Below, in pieces: positions 61,319 to 64,000 of a DNA stretch of 64,000 bases. The notes under the pieces are model-generated. The model was not told the DNA's origin, did no database searches, and saw only the letters and a list, made by a program, of their open reading frames with translations. The position numbers were made by a program, and so were the translations under genes. This DNA is from Kumtagia yinganensis (GTDB lineage: Bacteria; Pseudomonadota; Alphaproteobacteria; Rhizobiales; Rhizobiaceae): NCBI RefSeq assembly GCF_040081985.1, contig NZ_JBEBMH010000016.1:70857-134856 (forward strand). Reading direction: 5' to 3'. How positions within the stretch are numbered: the stretch's first letter is position 1; each line of letters starts with the position of its first letter.

Positions 61319-62344
61319 ATGGAATTCAGGCAATTGGGCCGTTCCGGCCTTCAAGTCCCGGTACTGAGCCTCGGCACGGGCACCTTCGGCACATCGGGAG
61401 ACTTCTTCGGGAAATGGGGAGACACCAATGTCGCCGAGGCCACCCGCCTGGTCGACGTCTGCCTGGAGGCGGGGCTCAACCTCTTCGACACCGCCGACGT
61501 CTATTCGCAGGGCGGCTCCGAGGAGGTGCTCGGGCAGGCCATCAAGGGGCGACGCGACCAGGTGCTGATCTCCACCAAGGCGACCTTCCAGAAGGGAGAA
61601 GGCGTCAACAATGTCGGCTCCTCGCGCTTCCATCTGGTTAGGGCGTGCGAGGCCAGCCTGAAGCGCCTCGGCACCGACCATATCGACCTCTATTTCATGC
61701 ACGGCTTCGACGCGCTGACGCCCGTCGATGAGACGCTGCGCGCGCTCGACGACCTGATCACCGCCGGCAAGATCGGCTATATCGGCTGCTCCAATTTTTC
61801 CGGCTGGCATGTGATGAAGGCGCTCGCCACGTCGGATAGATATGGGCTTGCCCGCTACGCTGTCTACCAGGGCTACTATTCGCTGATCGGCCGCGATTAC
61901 GAATGGGAGCTGATGCCCCTCGGCCTCGATCAAGGCGTCGGCCTGATGGTGTGGAGCCCGCTCGGCTGGGGTCGCCTCACTGGAAAGATCCGCCGTGGAC
62001 AGGCATCCAAGGAAGGCCGCATCGCCAACGGCGGCGCCCAGGGCGGTCCGAAAGTCGACGACGAATATCTTTACGGCGTCGTCGACGCGCTCGACAGCGT
62101 CGCGGCCGAAACCGGCAGGACGGTCGCGCAGGTGGCGCTCAACTGGCTGCTGCAGCGCCCCAGCGTTTGCAATATCGTCATCGGCGCGCGCAACGAAGAG
62201 CAGCTCCGGCAGAATCTGGGCGCGGTCGGCTGGAACCTGACGACGCAGCAAGTGGCGACGCTCGACGCCGCGAGCGCGCGCGACCGCGCCTATCCCTACT
62301 GGCACCAGCTCGATTTCACGAACCGCAATCCCCTGCCGGTCTGA
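61319..62344 (+). CDS. Aldo/keto reductase
   Basis: A 341-residue NADPH-dependent oxidoreductase of the AKR superfamily (YdjG/IolS-like group). The motif LNLFDTADVYSQGGSEEVLG (Asp/Tyr of the tetrad) is near residues 54-73, LISTKATFQKGEG holds the Lys, YFMHGFDALTPVDETLRALD the His, and YIGCSNFSGWHVMKAL and IGARNEEQLRQNLGA complete the pattern. AGGAG precedes the ATG at 61319. Substrate unknown. Confidence 0.92.
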   Translation: MEFRQLGRSGLQVPVLSLGTGTFGTSGDFFGKWGDTNVAEATRLVDVCLEAGLNLFDTADVYSQGGSEEVLGQAIKGRRDQVLISTKATFQKGEGVNNVGSSRFHLVRACEASLKRLGTDHIDLYFMHGFDALTPVDETLRALDDLITAGKIGYIGCSNFSGWHVMKALATSDRYGLARYAVYQGYYSLIGRDYEWELMPLGLDQGVGLMVWSPLGWGRLTGKIRRGQASKEGRIANGGAQGGPKVDDEYLYGVVDALDSVAAETGRTVAQVALNWLLQRPSVCNIVIGARNEEQLRQNLGAVGWNLTTQQVATLDAASARDRAYPYWHQLDFTNRNPLPV

Positions 62345-62362
62345 CGATCGGCGCGGATGCGC

Positions 62363-63223
62363 TCACGGCCGGCGGAATCCCGTCGGCCCGCCATAAAGAT
62401 AGCCGATGCGGTCGATGGCGTCCTTGAGGCCTTCGCGCGACACCAGCATGGTGTGGCCGTTGGCGTGGATCATCGTCTCCGCGTCGGTCATGATCGCGAC
62501 GTGGCCCTTCCAGAACACGAGGTCGCCGCGAAGCAATCCCTCACAGGCGGGACCGAGGTCGAGCGGCGCGCCAAGCGTGGCCGCCTGCATATCGGTATCG
62601 CGCAGCACCTGGCGTCCGGCCATGCGCATGGCAAGCTGAACCAGTCCCGAGCAGTCGATGCCGAAACCTGAAACGCCGCCCCAGAGATAGGGCGTGTTGA
62701 TCAGCGCCTCGGCGACGGCGACATAGTCCGCGGCGGCCGCGTCGATCGCGCAGAGATGCGCTGCGATGACAGCCTCGCCGGACGGCAGCAGCGCGTAGCG
62801 CGTGCCGCGCGTCTCGGCATGTCCGACAACCGTGAGGCCGGCGCCCATCGACAGCATTCCGCTGCGCGGCAGTCTGAGATCCGGGCCGGGATAGATGAAG
62901 GTGCGCGGGGCTGCGACCTTGTCGGTCGGCGCGGGATCAACGGATCCGAGATCGCTGTCGGCGAGGTAACCCACATAACCGTCGTCGGCAGCTTGGACCC
63001 AGGCGAAACCTTCGGCCGCTTCGAAGACCGTGACCGATGCGCCCCTGAGAAGCTGGGTGTTGATGCCGGAATCCGGACGCGGCGCCGCGCGCAGGTCGGC
63101 CACCGACGCCCCTATCCTGGCTGGGCGGCCTTCCACGAATCGTTCCGCGTCGACCTCTCCCTGCAGGCGGAGGTCGGCGAGATCCGGCCGAAAGGCGTGA
63201 AGGCGTTTGTCTCGGATAGTCAA
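62363..63223 (-). CDS. NlpC/P60-family cell-wall peptidase
   Basis: A 286-residue protein with two SH3-like domains (about 35-90 and 105-150, the first with GASVTVFEAAEGFAWVQAAD) and a C-terminal NlpC/P60 domain with Cys in GIDCSGLVQLAMRM near residue 192 and His in VFWKGHVAIMTD near 240, followed by a third polar residue (HANGH). It hydrolyses peptidoglycan peptides; no signal peptide is evident. The start is a TTG overlapping the MarR stop (TTGA), and the N-terminus DKRLHAFRPDLADLRLQGEV fits the family. Confidence 0.87.
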   Translation of the reverse strand: MTIRDKRLHAFRPDLADLRLQGEVDAERFVEGRPARIGASVADLRAAPRPDSGINTQLLRGASVTVFEAAEGFAWVQAADDGYVGYLADSDLGSVDPAPTDKVAAPRTFIYPGPDLRLPRSGMLSMGAGLTVVGHAETRGTRYALLPSGEAVIAAHLCAIDAAAADYVAVAEALINTPYLWGGVSGFGIDCSGLVQLAMRMAGRQVLRDTDMQAATLGAPLDLGPACEGLLRGDLVFWKGHVAIMTDAETMIHANGHTMLVSREGLKDAIDRIGYLYGGPTGFRRP

Positions 63224-63570
63224 ATCGGAAGCTCCCTGGCGCCGGCGATGATAGCATCGCCGAACCGCTCGACATAGAGCGCGCCCTCGACGGTGCGGCG
63301 CACCAGCACGTTGCGGCGGTCCTGCTCATCGCGATGGCGCGTGACGAGGTTGAGCGCCCCCATCGTATCCAGCGCCCGCGTGATCACCGGCTTGGTCACG
63401 CCGAGCTGGCCCGCGAGGCCGCGCACCGTATGCGGTGGCGGATCGAGATAGACGGTGAGCAGGATCGCCATCTGCCGCATCGACAGGTCGGGCATGTTCC
63501 CCTGCACCTCCGACAGGGCGACCTGCTGCCAGAGCCGCAACGCCTGGGTCGGACGCATGGAGATCGGCAT
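63220..63570 (-). CDS. MarR-type winged-helix regulator
   Basis: A 116-residue DNA-binding protein. The winged helix contains LSMRQMAILLTVYLDPPPHT, VRGLAGQLGVTKPVITRALD and LVTRHRDEQDRRNVLVRRTV. It lacks the longer N- and C-terminal dimerisation helices of full MarR proteins. It overlaps the peptidase gene by 4 bp, so the two are co-expressed. The ATG at 63570 is used; open codons further upstream are translated repeat DNA. An ATG four codons later is possible. Confidence 0.82.
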   Translation of the reverse strand: MPISMRPTQALRLWQQVALSEVQGNMPDLSMRQMAILLTVYLDPPPHTVRGLAGQLGVTKPVITRALDTMGALNLVTRHRDEQDRRNVLVRRTVEGALYVERFGDAIIAGARELPI

Positions 63571-63648
63571 CGTCCGGTTCTGGCAGAAAATCGTTTCGGA
63601 GGCGTTATGATAGGGCTGTCCTATGACGACGGAAACGGCTGAATGTTG

Positions 63649-64000
63649 GGGACAGTTTCCTTTTATCCCCGGAAAGCTCCGAGCCGGACGGGTGGGCTTG
63701 AGGGATAAAGGTAATACCCGGTCCACTTGGAAACCCGAAAATGCTCTGGGAGGTGCGCGGCCGAACAGGCACAAATGCCGGGAACAGTTTTACCCGGTCC
63801 ACTGGGAAACCCGAAAACGGTCTAGGAGGTGCGCGGTCGAACAGGCACAAGTGCCGGGGACAGTTTACTTTCTTTCGGCAGAAAGGCCGCAGCAGTCCAG
63901 AAGTCGCGCGGTCCGAAAAAAGTAATACCCAGTCCACTCGGAAACCCGAAAACGGCCTGGGAGATATGCGGCCGAACAGGCACAAGTGCCGGGGACAGTT
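63649..64000. repeat. Second mosaic of GGGGACAGTTT repeats, cut by the window end
   Basis: Units with TCCACT.GGAAACCCGAAAA occur at 63721, 63797 and 63931 (first spacing 76 bp), each followed by a CGAACAGGCACAA.TGCCGG tail. One copy of the AGTTTACTTTCTTTCGGCAG palindrome at 63857-63925 is identical over almost 70 bp to that at 47222-47290 but its right end changes at GTAA to TACCC. The order of units is inverted relative to the 47.1 kb copy. No gene lies here. Confidence 0.85.

Overview
The window looks like chromosome of an alphaproteobacterium of the order Hyphomicrobiales, most likely Mesorhizobium or a close Phyllobacteriaceae relative. The basis is high GC, the lptC-lptA-lptB-rpoN-hpf-ptsN block in its usual rhizobial order, a smo/mtlK polyol operon, a ureDAB-C-EFG urease locus with the small DUF1272 gene beside ureB, and several families of extragenic palindromes. 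The genus is an inference. I see no rRNA, tRNA, CRISPR array, prophage or intact insertion sequence.

Layout. (1) 1-9.2 kb: a LysR regulator cut by the window edge, divergent from a ureohydrolase (agmatinase family), then a polar amino-acid ABC transporter without an ATPase, a complete spermidine/putrescine-type ABC transporter and a nitrilase-family amidase. This reads as uptake and breakdown of polyamine or guanidino compounds. (2) 9.4-11.6 kb: a MATE exporter and a YcxB-like membrane protein. (3) 11.6-26.4 kb: polyol catabolism. It has sorbitol/mannitol ABC transporter genes smoE, smoF, smoG and smoK, the dehydrogenases smoS and mtlK, a second SDR, a HAD phosphatase, a FGGY kinase, a SorC-type regulator and a second HAD phosphatase. 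A LysR gene paired with a tiny DUF1127-like gene sits inside this region. (4) 26.5-38.2 kb: a class II aldolase-family gene and the urease locus. (5) 38.4-46.4 kb: a NodF/NodE-like carrier protein and ketosynthase pair, a GST, a RibD/DHFR-like protein, a histone H1-like protein, a P-loop kinase, a hybrid histidine kinase, a D,D-carboxypeptidase lipoprotein and a methyltransferase-like protein. (6) 46.4-53.1 kb: hypothetical genes, a mosaic of GGGGACAGTTT repeats, a large Tat-exported beta-helix protein and rmuC. (7) 53.2-63.6 kb: def, the Lpt genes, rpoN, hpf, ptsN, DUF1150, hsp20, a nucleoside hydrolase, an aldo/keto reductase and a MarR-NlpC/P60 pair. (8) 63.65-64.0 kb: a second, inverted copy of the repeat mosaic, cut by the window end.

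The most unusual part is the urease locus. Its structural and accessory genes are separated by many unrelated small genes joined by ATGA-, TGATG- or TAATG-type overlaps. Urease gamma (UreA) is fused in frame, exactly at its normal residue 100, to a domain of about 206 residues that resembles the uracil-DNA glycosylase superfamily. Just downstream lies a scar holding a decayed second copy of the DUF1272 gene start and of the ureA 3' end, followed by a frameshifted VOC-family gene. An uncharacterised 165-residue gene is wedged between ureF and ureG. Together these suggest that the urease operon has repeatedly taken up cargo genes by partial duplication at the ureA/DUF1272 junction.

Metabolically, the ureohydrolase near the left end releases urea and the urease 35 kb away consumes it, so the two regions may feed one nitrogen-scavenging route. 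Extragenic palindromes cluster in the transport operons between 5 and 21.5 kb, several of them between an ABC transporter gene and its neighbour.
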